Shown in pieces: positions 36,680 through 48,500 of a stretch of 64,000 bases of DNA. The notes under the pieces are model-generated. The model was given only the letters and a program-made list of their open reading frames with translations, was not told the DNA's origin and searched no databases. Source of the DNA: Paragordius varius (taxonomy: Eukaryota > Nematomorpha); the NCBI GenBank assembly GCA_964247055.1, contig OZ176056.1:4898001-4962000 (forward strand), written 5' to 3'. The position numbers and the translations under genes are program-made. Each line of letters starts with the position of its first letter. Within the stretch, counting starts at the first letter, position 1.

Positions 36680-38170
36680 TACTCAGCTAAAAACTGTATG
36701 GGGATTTTTTGTGTCTTACAAGTGAGTTAACAAAGTTAATACTTTTGTGGTAATTGCTTCATAAAGAAAAATCACAAAATTTGCGCTTATTAGATCGGTT
36801 GAAAACAAAAAAATAGGTAGTATTTAATTTTAGTCAACAAAATATATAAGTATAAACTATATTTTATTTAAAAAAACATTTTTTCTTATTTTAGTAATAT
36901 GTGGTAATTACTTGTTTTTTGATCGATCGATCCATTACACTCCATTAAAATCGGAGGGTAAAAAATAATATGATGAATATGTATTCTGAGAGAAAAATGT
37001 GTCGGATTATCATGGTGCTTTTAATTCAGGAATTCAACAAAGTTATTTACACTTTTGTAGTAAGTGCTCCATCTCAGAAAACTTCGCCCACATTTTTGTT
37101 AATTAAAATATTTTTAGTTAAAGCTAAAGACATCATTTCAAATTATATATTTTAAAACATAACAAGCAAAACAGTTTTATAAAAATTTAATTTTAAATGT
37201 GGGCTCCGAAAGTCCCAAATTTTTTTCTTCATGGGCTTGTTATCTTATAAACGCGGAATTCCAGGATTGTGCGAGAAAAATTTACAACATATGCTAAATT
37301 TCGACATTAACTAAAAATAGTTCCAAAAATTGCATACATTTTTTAAAATATATTTTAGTCAAAATTTTGTTGAAGCGTACTTTATAATATGTTGAGTGAT
37401 GGAAACGGTATAAAAACGCTTAAAGATATTATAAAAACATATCTATATGATTCGATAATGCTGAAGATTTCATTCACCTTAGATTATTAATTTGTTCATT
37501 TTGCTTTCTAATTTTGGGAATTTTTGTAAAAAAAATCCAATTTATATTTAGCACAAATTTGAAGACGAACGAATATTTTAATCGAAATTCTGAAGTGATA
37601 GAAATGTTCAGAATCATCAAAATATATAGAAAGGGTGTTTTTTTATAATATCTATGAGCGTTTTAATATCGTTTCCATCATGCCTCAAAATGGTATGAAG
37701 CACGCTTCAACAAAATTTTGGTAAAAAATTAAATTTTTGAAAAATGAATGCGTTTTTTAGAAAATATTTTTATTTTCTAAAAAAATTTACCATATTTTTT
37801 AAATTTTTATTCCGCAATCGCGGCATTTTTGCGTCTATTTTAAAAGAAATAGCCCATTAAAGTGATATTCAGGATTTTCAGACACATCTAAAAATCATAT
37901 ATTTTTAGAAACATTGTTTTGCTTATTATATGTAGTTTTTGATTATTTTAGTGATATTTTTTGGAATGAAGCCTTTAGAATTGAGCAAAAACAATTTTTT
38001 AAAAAAAATTTGCGCAAATTTTGCCATTTTCTGACGTGGAGCGCTTACCACAAAAGTGTAAATAACTTCCTAATATTAATCGTAAGAGCCGAAACCAAAA
38101 CCACCATTATGATCCTGATACATTTTCCTATCAGATATATATTCACCTTTCTTTTTGTGGACACTGTGTT
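36680..38170. repeat. palindromic fold-back family, copy B
   Basis: The left half (to about 37500) and right half (from about 37520) are inverted, diverged copies of each other: 'AAAATTTTGTTGAAGCGTAC' (37360-37380) pairs with 'GCTTCAACAAAATTTT' (37703-37718), and 'GTGATGGAAACGGTATAAAA' near 37395 pairs with 'TATCGTTTCCATCATG' near 37667. 'CACTTTTGTAGTAAGTGCTC' (near 37050) pairs with 'GAGCGCTTACCACAAAAGTG' (near 38040). The segment 36680-36800 repeats the outer motif once more and may be a separate fragment. No ORF of substance. Confidence 0.7.
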
Positions 38171-38391
38171 TGCTATAAATAAATAAATATATACAATATA
38201 TATATATATATATATATTAATTCTTCATTTCAAAAAATATTTATAAGAATATATAGCCATAGTAATGTCGCCATGTCCTAAACCGTATAAAAGCGTAGGA
38301 AGGTGATAAGGGACGTTCGGTTTGAACAGTGGCGGAAAGGAGCATGCCTGTCATATGGATACACGGATTAAATTTGTCGGACAATATCGCT

Positions 38392-38397
<6 letters not shown>

Positions 38398-38443
<46 letters not shown>
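38398..38443. repeat. (TA)n microsatellite
   Basis: Uninterrupted TA dinucleotides directly before the left end of the fold-back element; probable insertion target. Confidence 0.9.
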
Positions 38444-38444
<1 letters not shown>

Positions 38445-38449
38445 ATTTC

Positions 38450-38745
38450 CCAGTCTAAATAAACGTTTTCCCAGTCAATCGAAACATTTTCCCAGTCAAT
38501 CGAAACGTTTTCCCAGTCAATCGAAACGTTTTCCCAGTCAATCGAAACATTTTCCCAGTCAATCGAAATGTTTTCCCAGTCAATCGAAACGTTTTCCCAG
38601 TCAATCGAAACGTTTTCCCAGTCAATCGAAACGTTTTCCCAGTCAATCGAAACATTTTCCCAGTCAATAGAAACATTTTCCCAGTCAATAAAAACATTTT
38701 CCCAATCAATAAAAACGTTTTCCCAGTCAATAAAAACGGTTTTAT
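38450..38745. repeat. 21-bp minisatellite, left arm, 14 units
   Basis: Unit AAACGTTTTCCCAGTCAATCG with variants at CGTTTT/CATTTT and at the last bases (ATCG, ATAG, ATAA); the outermost unit reads CAGTCTAAATA. Since 21 is a multiple of three and the unit lacks stops in most frames, it creates long repetitive open frames (IDWENV, FPSQSKR, LTGKTFR). These are by-products, not genes. Confidence 0.92.
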
Positions 38746-39098
38746 TTTTGATGATAAATATCAAAACAAGACATAAAAATAACTTTTAACCATTATCAGC
38801 GTAATATTAGGATATTAATTTTTATAAAATCACAATTATTTAATGACAATATTTCCTATATGTTCCAATACACAATCATTAATAATTTATTCTTTAAAAG
38901 CTATATTTTATTAACTGGAAGAATATTTTATGGTTTTAAGTATTTTTAAGAAAATATTTAATAATTTTTTTATTTTATCGATGGTTCGCATTAATATTCG
39001 AGGCTAACTTTTAAAGTCTATAGTTACGGATAATAAAATTTATAAAAAAAATATACCATTTTTATCTCAAATTGGTCATTTAACACTTCATATTGGAT

Positions 39099-39529
39099 CA
39101 TAATCATGTCGAATTGTGTAAAAAATACTGTCGGAAAAAAATTTGCACAAAACATGGTTTTATATATGTTTTTCATTTAAAAATATTTTATAGAAAAGGA
39201 TATTCTAACACGGCTTTGCGGGCCGCATTTTTAACTCAAAAAGCACGGCGTTCCGAATTCGTATTTTATACATTCATAAATAATTTATTCGATCTAAACA
39301 TAAGACTGTAAAGTACATACACAATATATTTTTTAATTCGTTGTCAATTTTATAGACTCATTTAGAATAATAGCGTAAGAAATATGAATTTTACTAAGAT
39401 CTTGTTGGCAAATTTTTGCATTGAATTTCTAAATTTTTCGCGGGCCACACTAAGATACTCTGAAGGCCGCTTAGGGCTCCCATGAACCAAATGATAAATA
39501 TAAAAAATAGGGTAAAATTTATGTTTAAG
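39099..39529. other. unique centre of the fold-back element
   Basis: 431 bp with two G+C-richer patches, 'GGCTTTGCGGGCCGCATTTT' near 39213 and 'CGCGGGCCACACTAAGATAC' near 39439, that look like the subterminal parts of an unrelated decayed DNA transposon. No open frame of note. Confidence 0.4.
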
Positions 39530-39885
39530 ACCCAATATGAAGTGTTAAATGACTAATTTGAGATAAAAATGGTATATTTTTTTTATAAATTTTATTATCC
39601 GTAACTATAGACTTTAAAAGAGCCTCGAATATTAATGCGAACCATCGATAAAATAAAAAAATTATTAAATATTTTCTTAAAAATACTTAAAACCATAAAA
39701 TATTCTTCCAGTTAATAAAATATAGCTTTTAAAGAATAAATTATTAATGATTGTGTATTGGAACATATAGGAAATATTGTCATTAAATAATTGTGATTTT
39801 ATAAAATTAATATCCTAATATTACGCTGATAATGGTTAAAAGTTATTTTTATGTCTTGTTTTGATATTTATCATCAAAAATAAAA

Positions 39886-40120
39886 CCGTTTTTATTGACT
39901 GGGAAAACGTTTTTATTGATTGGGAAAATGTTTTTATTGACTGGGAAAATGTTTCTATTGACTGGGAAAATGTTTCGATTGACTGGGAAAACGTTTCGAT
40001 TGACTGGGAAAACGTTTCGATTGACTGGGAAAACGTTTCAATTGACTGGGAAAACATTTCGATTGACTGGGAAAATGTTTCGATTGACTGGGAAAACGTT
40101 TATTTAGACTGGGAAATGGT
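39886..40120. repeat. 21-bp minisatellite, right arm, 11 units (inverted)
   Basis: Reverse complement of the left array with the same order of unit variants at both ends. It is three units shorter, the missing ones being in the outer half, with the distinctive 'AACATTTCG' variant unit still present. Confidence 0.92.
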
Positions 40121-40121
40121 A

Positions 40122-42552
40122 TATATATGAAACCTAGAAATCCTAAAATCCGGTCCCTATATATAAGTTAAATAAGGATCAAATAATTTGATTTGGATTT
40201 TTTTATCAATTATATTAATATATTCGCCAAGTTGGAGGAAATCTCTTGGATTAGCAAATTTAATTAACCAAAATCCCACTCCCCGAATTAATAATTGGGA
40301 CAAAATTTATACGTTATAGAACTGTTTCTTCGAATTGGCAATGAAATTCGATACTGGTATTCGAGTTAAATAAAGTAAATGACGATTTACATTTTTCAAT
40401 AAACGGTGATGGAAGAGAAGGATCGATGATTTTAGTAGGAAAATTAAAATTCGAATGCAGTCTATTTATGAGCTCTAAATGAGTTTTCACAAAAAAACTT
40501 TAAAAATAAATAGGATTATATAATCATTTGTTTTGCGCCCCGCGAAAATTTCCAAAGTATTTTATAAATTTGACTGTAAAGAAACGTTCTTAATTTAAAT
40601 TTCAAAATAAAAGTATTTTAAGATCGCACATTTTTTCCATAAATCACTTTCATATAGCTGCACTACATTAAAATGCAGAAAAATACTAATAAAAATTTAT
40701 AATTATTAAAAGACTCTCCTACTGAGATAATATGTAATTTTTTTACATTTTCATTTGGTCAGGGAAGGGGTGTTTTAATGTACATTTTAATAGATATGGA
40801 TTAAAAAAAACTCACTAAAACCCCCGAATAGCTTGCAAAAGTTTAAATTGCCAATGATTTAACCGATTTCTCTCTAAACCAATATTAAGTATCGTTTAAA
40901 AGCTTCAGGATAATGAATATTGCAAATAAATGCCGTTCTCAGGCTAGAAAAAGAAGTTATTTAATTTTTCTGCTATTAGCCAAATCCAAAAATCGTATTT
41001 TTGTCGCACAATAGGTCAAATTAAATACAAAAGAAACGCATCAACAATGTTTAATTTAATATATACCATATGTATAAATTGATTGCAAAATATTGAAATT
41101 GATTTTACAATTTTTTCGAAGGCCCTTGAAGGACTTCTAGTTAATATTAAAATCGCACTCGTCAAATTTAAATCTAAACCTTTTAATATGAGGTAAAAGA
41201 TTATCATATTTATTTTAACTATCAAATATTTATATTTAGAGATTACTTTAACTTTGCTTTTACTATTATATTTATCGTAAAACAAATAAAATCATTGGCA
41301 TTTTTTTCCATTATATATAATACACGACCTAAACTTCGACAAAAATACGATTTTTAGATTTTAGCTAAGAGCAGAAAATTTTAAGTAAGTTATCTAGCCT
41401 ATGAACCGCCTATATTTTCGATATTCATTACAATTAAGCTTTTAACTCTCGAATGATATTTATATTGCATTTTTGATGCGCACCGTGTAATATATGGGCA
41501 TTTGTTACATTCAATATTTTTAATTAAAATATAGTGTTAATAATGATATTTGATATTAAATGATACAAAAATCTCGATTAGCTGAAAATATGTTGTTTAA
41601 TCTTAAGTTTAAAATAGGTTAATATTTAGTATTCTGCATCAAATTTATAATTGTAAAGTGACAATTTATTACATATATTATGATGGGGGTATTATTGACT
41701 ATACATACATTAATTATATGTTAATATATAATAGGGTGTAGTGTTTTGTGAAAACAAATCAAATGTCTAATAAACAAAAATGATAATTTAAGGTACCAAT
41801 CATATAGTTAACACCAAATGCAGCGTTCAAATATATATTATTCACACAGAGTTACGCGAACAAAATTATTTATATATTAAAATAATTAAAACATAAAGAG
41901 CAAAATAATATATTATTAGATTATACTAGTATTTATAAATATCTGATTGAAAGGTTTTAGCATAAATGCATATGAAGTCTATGTGCAATGTGATAAAAAT
42001 TGGTCCAATGTAGCCATATATTATTGGGTATAAAAGTCTTTCAATGGGTGTATATGGAAAAATATTTGTATATCCAAATAAAAATGTGAGTTTTACTTAT
42101 ATACATTTCATTGTTTTTCCTTAATCAGCCCAATTAAAAATGTCATTATATCCAATAAAAGGTGGCTCTTCAATGTTTAATTTTTAGAATATAAATGTTT
42201 AAAAATGCCCTAGTTCACCATAAAAAATAGCAGTTTAATCTTTAAATAAAAAAGATTTTCCCAAGTTCAAATCAAAAATCTATAATCTCTATTGACATAT
42301 AATATTAATACTAGATAATAATTATGCTATTGACAAAATTACTATATCATCTAAATAAAATGATTAATACATGAATAATTGATTCATAAAAGTACATTAA
42401 AAATTTAAAATATGGGTTAATATATTAAATATATCTTCACAATTCATTCATATGTATTCGATTCCAATTGTAAAAAATGTTAAAGTTGATGGTTATAAAA
42501 TGCGTCATTTCGATAGCATATCATAAAATATGTTTGTTTTCTGCCATATTTC
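40122..42552. other. intergenic region and 3' UTR side of the RhoGAP-like gene
   Basis: A+T-rich with no recognised gene or repeat. The lower part must hold the 3' UTR of the minus-strand gene; its polyadenylation site was not identified. Confidence 0.45.
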
Positions 42553-42580
42553 TCAAGAGGTTTGTCGTTTACTCGGGCGT
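42553..42580 (-). CDS. RhoGAP-like gene terminal 28-nt coding exon
   Basis: Acceptor TTTTTGGCTTTTAG with a good pyrimidine tract, one-base phase completion, then R-PSKRQTS and TGA. With the previous exon the protein ends SLKRRPSKRQTS. It is the first good acceptor in the right phase downstream of the penultimate donor. Confidence 0.55.
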
Positions 42581-45500
42581 CTAAAAGCCAAAAACAAGTA
42601 TATACAATAAAAATTGAATTATAGAGAAAAAACTTATAACCTTAAAGACAATCGTTTTTTGAAATAAAGACGAACATTTAAACGTAGACTTTTTATCATT
42701 TTGGATTCCAAAATAGATAATAGAGAATAAATTGTTTGTATAATTAAAAATGCAATCAAATGGTCAAAAACAAGGTATAATAAAGTGTGGATGTCTATGA
42801 AAAAATATTTCGCATAATTTTTATATTTTGTTTGCAAAAATACAATTAGTACAATAAAATAATTATTGGACAGAAATTTCATTACTATCTCTAATATCCT
42901 GAGTTTGTCTATTTCAGAATCGTGTTGGCTTAATAATAAATTATTAGAGCTAAAAAAATTAAACTAAATTAATATTTGTCAGGTGGAACAGCCTAATTAC
43001 CATAAGATATTAGATAAATATGATAAATTTTTCCAAGTACCTTTTTCAAATGGATATAAAAAATATTTGACAAACTCGATACATGTAACCACATATCTTA
43101 TTTTTATTATACAAAAAAGTTTCGAAATAACTAATAAATAAAAAACTTATATTACTATAATTTTAATGAATATATGTTATTTAATAAATTGCAAAACAAA
43201 CTAAATTTATAACAAAAACCCTAGACATAAACATCCATTCTTTAATACTTACCGTTTTAATGACGTGTTTTTGGAGTTGGTGGTCCCTTTAACACCCTTT
43301 GTGTTCATTTGTGGTTGATTTTTGCTAACTGTGGGAGGCAAATTATATTGTGTAGGATTATTTTCAGGAATTATTTTTGAATCGCCTAACATAAGTTCGT
43401 TACTTAATCGCATTGCCATAGTTTGGTTTGTGCTTGTTGAACCAGTAAAATATCCTAAAACAAAAAAATATATTAAAAACAAATCTAATTGACCAAGGGT
43501 GGATTACAGTAGACCTCCCCCGATAATGGTCACTATTGTGGGAAAAAATAATGGGTTTTTATAAAAAATAAGTAAAATTATGTATAAAGCGTAATTTATA
43601 TTAAATATTATTAGAAAAAATTCAGATATTAAAAAAACAAATAAATAGTTAATTTAATATCTGCTCTTTAGTTTCTCATTTAAGATGCTTCATAATACTC
43701 ACAAATTAATAAGTATAGAAAAAGTGTTAACTTTGAACGTTTATAACTTAAAAATTAAAAAAGGCTTGATAATTAGCACATAATCTATTTAATTTTTTTG
43801 GTGCTTTTCCTTTAACAAATATCTCAATTACTGTATATTAAAATAATGGTTTATCTATAAAAATACCTTCGGACGACGAAGCAGCTTTAAGGGAATGATG
43901 TGTGGAATCGACTATAAATTTTGGTGCAAGCAAGACTTGTAATCCGTGCATAGGGGGGGTCGCATTGATGTCTGTTGTAAAGGAAGAATTAAATTTTTAT
44001 ATATTATTATAACAATATTTGTATTGAGATGAATTATATAATATTGCATGCAACAATACTTCGAGATTTAAAAACATGATAGGATAGGGTAAATAAACTC
44101 CATTTTACAGCTAAGCTTATAAATTAACAATTCTTAAATCCTTTAATGATATAAATGGAAATTAACTAATATTATACAAATTTTAAAAATTATTTTAAAA
44201 TGAAAATATTTAATAAAATGTGAATTTCGTTAAAGTTATTTTAGCAAACAAACAATTAATTATACATACCATTTTTATTGGATAAATTTTTATCGCTTTG
44301 CGCATTAGAACAATATGAGGACAAACTTTCGGATGGGATTGAATGTTTCGAATTTGTAACATTTTTACCATTGTTCTTGGCTAATGGTAGGTTTGGTAAT
44401 GATTTAGCCCTTCGTACTAGAAATTAGTATAGAAAATTTTAATAAAAAAATTAACACGGTAAAAATTTTAATTTTACGTGTTAAAATACCTTTTAGACCG
44501 CACTCAAGAATACCGTGTTTAACAACCTCATTCATTTTGCTTTTGAAGGAAAGAGATGAACGCTTTCGCCGTTGTGTTATGCTTGTTCCATTGTCTCGAT
44601 TTTTACGGTTAAATGAGGCCCGTTTAATAATGACTCTAGAAAAACAATATATTTTATACCATCTAAACCTCAATCCTTAAACATTTGAATGCTAATCTAA
44701 TTTAAAAAATTTATTGATGGTATATTTATCATTTTTCCGTATTATGCTATAGTATGCATTTTAATGATTGCTTATTTCAAACTATAGTAGGGCGATTGGC
44801 CAGACAGTAGTGTATGTAAAAAAACAACAAGATGTTATATAAAACAATAATTCCCTTCTTACACTCCTGTGTTGTAAATTGCCGCAACCATATGCATAAT
44901 ATAATATTTAACAAGTATTATTTTGTAAATCAAAAATTTAAGCAATATTTGATGTCCAAAAACATAATTTATTTTTGGTAAATTGGAGGTCAATAGAGAA
45001 TTTTCGGTGAAATGGTATGTAACATGAGGAAAATAAAATGTTTTTATTTATAAGTTTTATTTTATAAATGACAGATATTATCATTTTTATTTGAATTTAG
45101 AAATAAATATACAAGACAAACGTTGTTATTACAAAAAATAAAATTTTAAGGACACAATGTAAAAGCTTTATTGCATGGCAACCATTTTTTTAAACCTATT
45201 AGTCTATTGTTTGGGTTGCAAAATAAAGAAATGTATGGTAAAACTAATTTTATATTTTCAAAATAACTTTTATAAAAAAACAAGGTTTGAACCAGAATGG
45301 CTTCATTTGTTTTTTAATTTTTATTACAGTATGCATTTTAATAGTTGCTTATTTCACACTTTAGTAGGGAAATTTGCTAACACAGTAGATTATGGAAATA
45401 ACAACAAAATGTTGAAAAAACAATTATTTTCTATCTTTTTTCCATACACTCCTGTGTTGCAAATTGCCATACTATAGTGTAAAATAAGCAACCATTAAAA

Positions 45501-48500
45501 TGCATATTGATTATATTAAAATTGATTCATTAATATATTTATATACCTTGGAATGCTTGTTTTAGATGTGTTGCATATGGTAAGCAAATGCTCTTTTTCA
45601 ATAATATCTTCTCTAGTATCAACTTTTCTGTTTCCTACATTTTCATCCATGTTTGTCGTTATAAAACAATGCCCTTTTTGGAGTAAATTTTGGCCTGAAA
45701 CCAATATTGTATTATTTGGTGTGCACAATTCTGATTTCCGACGAAATAATTTCCCATTGTTTTTGATTCGCGCATTTGTTCCATTCACCTTATTAGGTAT
45801 CTTGTTATTATAGTGTGGCGTTTCTTTAAAGCTACCGCCACGCATTAATTGTGATGTTTTGTCATTATTATTGGACCATTTTTTTCTACCTTTGCCCGTG
45901 TTAACTTTATTGGAAAGAAATATGTCTGTGTTAGACAAATCCATACAAGGTTTCTTAGGGTTAGCGTTTATTCCACTTATTTTAGAACTCTTTTCACCCG
46001 GAATCGTGTCATCATTTTTAATATCATTATAAAAATTATTATCATCCAGTGCATTAAGAATATCCAAGGAATCGCTCGTGATTGAATTGTTATCGTACAT
46101 GACGTGAGGAGTTTTGCGTGAAGGAATGTTAAATGATGAATATCCTAAAAATAATTGATTAAATATAAAATAAAGATTTGATAAATATTTTCCTAAATTC
46201 ATAATTTTGGATTCAACATAATTTTTAATGGTACAGTATTTTAATACTATTTCTCTTGTTTCTATATTTTACGTAAATGATTTCATTAATATTCTATCAT
46301 ATATACTACGGTTTTAAAAAAGAAATACTCTTTTGGCTAAAATTCCCTGTAAGATATACATTTTCCGTAATCTAAATGGTCATTTTATAAAAACTGAGTT
46401 AAAAATTAAACTTACTTGACATAGTTTTTGCTTGTTGATAACTAGTTTCAGATCGATGATTTGTTAGAGCAGGACTAGTCCGTGATTCATTCATTAGATT
46501 TTTAGGATTCAAAATTTTTCTGTACAATCATAATGATAAAAAATTAATAATTAATAAAATGTTTTTATTTTGCTTCTCTTCGTTAATTTTATTATGTATT
46601 TTTTTTAAATTTTATTGAAACTACTGTGTATAAAAACCAGAGATTACAATGTTAGCTAAAAGAATTACCCATGTTGAGATGCACAAGGATCGGTATTAAA
46701 GGTAATTGTTGAACTTTGAACTATTACATTTTCTGAGTCACTATTTAAGCATTCAGTATTTGATTCTTCAGTTATAACGGTAGGAGGGATGGGGCTACCT
46801 CTTAAAATGTTAGTTAACAAAGGAGGCGTTTTTGCGTTATTTAACGTTTCCGTGTGTAACATTTTATTGTATCTTCTGGATATGCCTTTTGTTATAGAAA
46901 AGTTTTATTATAAATTATAATAAATTTGGGAATCAAACCTATTATATTTATAAATTTTATAAATATCTGTGAAAAATAAATGATCCGAATAATGACCCTT
47001 ATGAGAGATAAATGATAATAATCATTATACTATCTTTTAAAAATATTTGACATTTAATATTCTACTAATTAAAAACAAAAAACGAAAGAGTGATATTTAA
47101 TTTTTCATATTGATTATGGCTCATTATGAGGGCTGAAAAATACTAAGAAATTATTAATTTTATATTCAAAAATTATACCTTAATAACCATAACCTCATTT
47201 TAAAATCGATATAATGTATGATCTGTATAATTTAATTGCTTTAGAGGCAATTTTATATAAAAAATTGGATAAGGTGGGTGTACAATATAAAGTGTTTCAA
47301 AAAATATAAATAAACAATGATATAGCTTATTCTTTGATTTTACGCATAATAGTAAGTAAAATACATTATTTTTCTTACATAGATGGCACCAAAAACAAAT
47401 AATATACTTTCAAAAAAGCTTATTAAAAGCATATTATAAAATTTTTAGCCATGCATCCAATGAAAATCATATATATCATAAAATAAACTGTAAAATGCGT
47501 ACTTTTCTCACATCATACATTAAATTAAATAATTTGAAAAAAAAAAACTATAAAAAAATGCATCTCATAAAATCGCAAAAAAAGATTATTAAACAAAAAA
47601 AATTGAATTAAACTTAACTCACTAGTTTTAGGTTGTTGCCAAGATAGAGATGTACTCCCATTCGAAGTGATTGAACATGATGGTGAGGGTGTAGAACCCC
47701 GACTAAGTGAAGAAAATGAGGCCGGAGACGGGGAACATGATAGAAAGGAAGTGTCTATCAACAAAAATAAAAATGTGTGTCAAAAAATGACATTATAATG
47801 AAATATTTGTCGACTGACACCCGAAATGATGAGCTATACCAAATAAACTTATTTTACTTTTTTAACTTTATCTTTACAATGATGGTAAGAAATAACTTTA
47901 TATAATAAAAGGAATAAATGATAAATTATAAACATAATAATGAATTAATTATGTTCACATGTAATAAACCTAACAATCTTATTTTTTATGGAATTTTAAC
48001 GTCAAAAAGACACATAATACAACTTTATTAAATTCAAAATTTATGACAAAAAATGAGAGTACCAAACAAACAATCCACATACCTTGTGGCTGTTGATTAT
48101 GTTGTTTCTTATACATTGTCTTTAAAGTATTGGCGCTTTGATCTGATGGCGTTAATAAATGCGTTTTTCTCACCATATCAGGCGTTTTATAGATATTGTT
48201 TGATGTCAAATTATCAACTGTCGTAGTTGATATGGTCTCATTATTAGTTGTTACATACAAATTTTTTGAACAACAGTCAGTAACGGGGAGAGTATAATTT
48301 AAAATACTTGAATTTTCCTTAGTTATCAAATCTGGGCTATCAGTAATTGTTGTGTCATCAAATAAAACTGCTGAATTTGGTCCTTGAAGAAACGTTTTAT
48401 CTTGAGAAGTATCGGGCTGTTGTTGTTTTATTGCTTTTCTTTCCTCCAATTTTTGTTTAATACGACGGTAAGTTTGATAGTATTCGGATTGTTCAAGATA

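Larger units (their letters stand above)
38443..40121. mobile_element. young fold-back element with 21-bp arrays in both arms
   Basis: Two near-identical inverted arms (38443-39098 and 39530-40121) surround a 431-bp unique centre. Each arm starts at 'TATATACCATTTCCCAG', continues with tandem 21-bp units (TTTTCCCAGTCAATCGAAACG), then about 350 bp of unique arm sequence including 'TCGATGGTTCGCATTAATAT'. The left arm has 14 units and the right arm 11. Outside the arrays only a few differences are seen between arms, so the copy is recent or the arms are homogenised. The layout is like Drosophila FB (Foldback) elements. It sits at the end of a (TA)n run. No transposase is visible. Confidence 0.82.

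Noticed and set aside
38450-38745. CRISPR-like array
   Set aside because: Units are contiguous 21-mers with no unique spacers, in an animal genome and inside inverted arms of a fold-back element.
38329-38764. Long repetitive open frames on both strands (IDWENV, FPSQSKR, LTGKTFR repeats)
   Set aside because: They arise because a 21-bp tandem unit is a multiple of three and free of stops; several frames are open at once and the same happens in the inverted copy at 39.8-40.1 kb.
45553-45813. 86-residue plus-strand open frame
   Set aside because: Lies opposite the large minus-strand exon 45547-46144, whose frame and splice phases are consistent.
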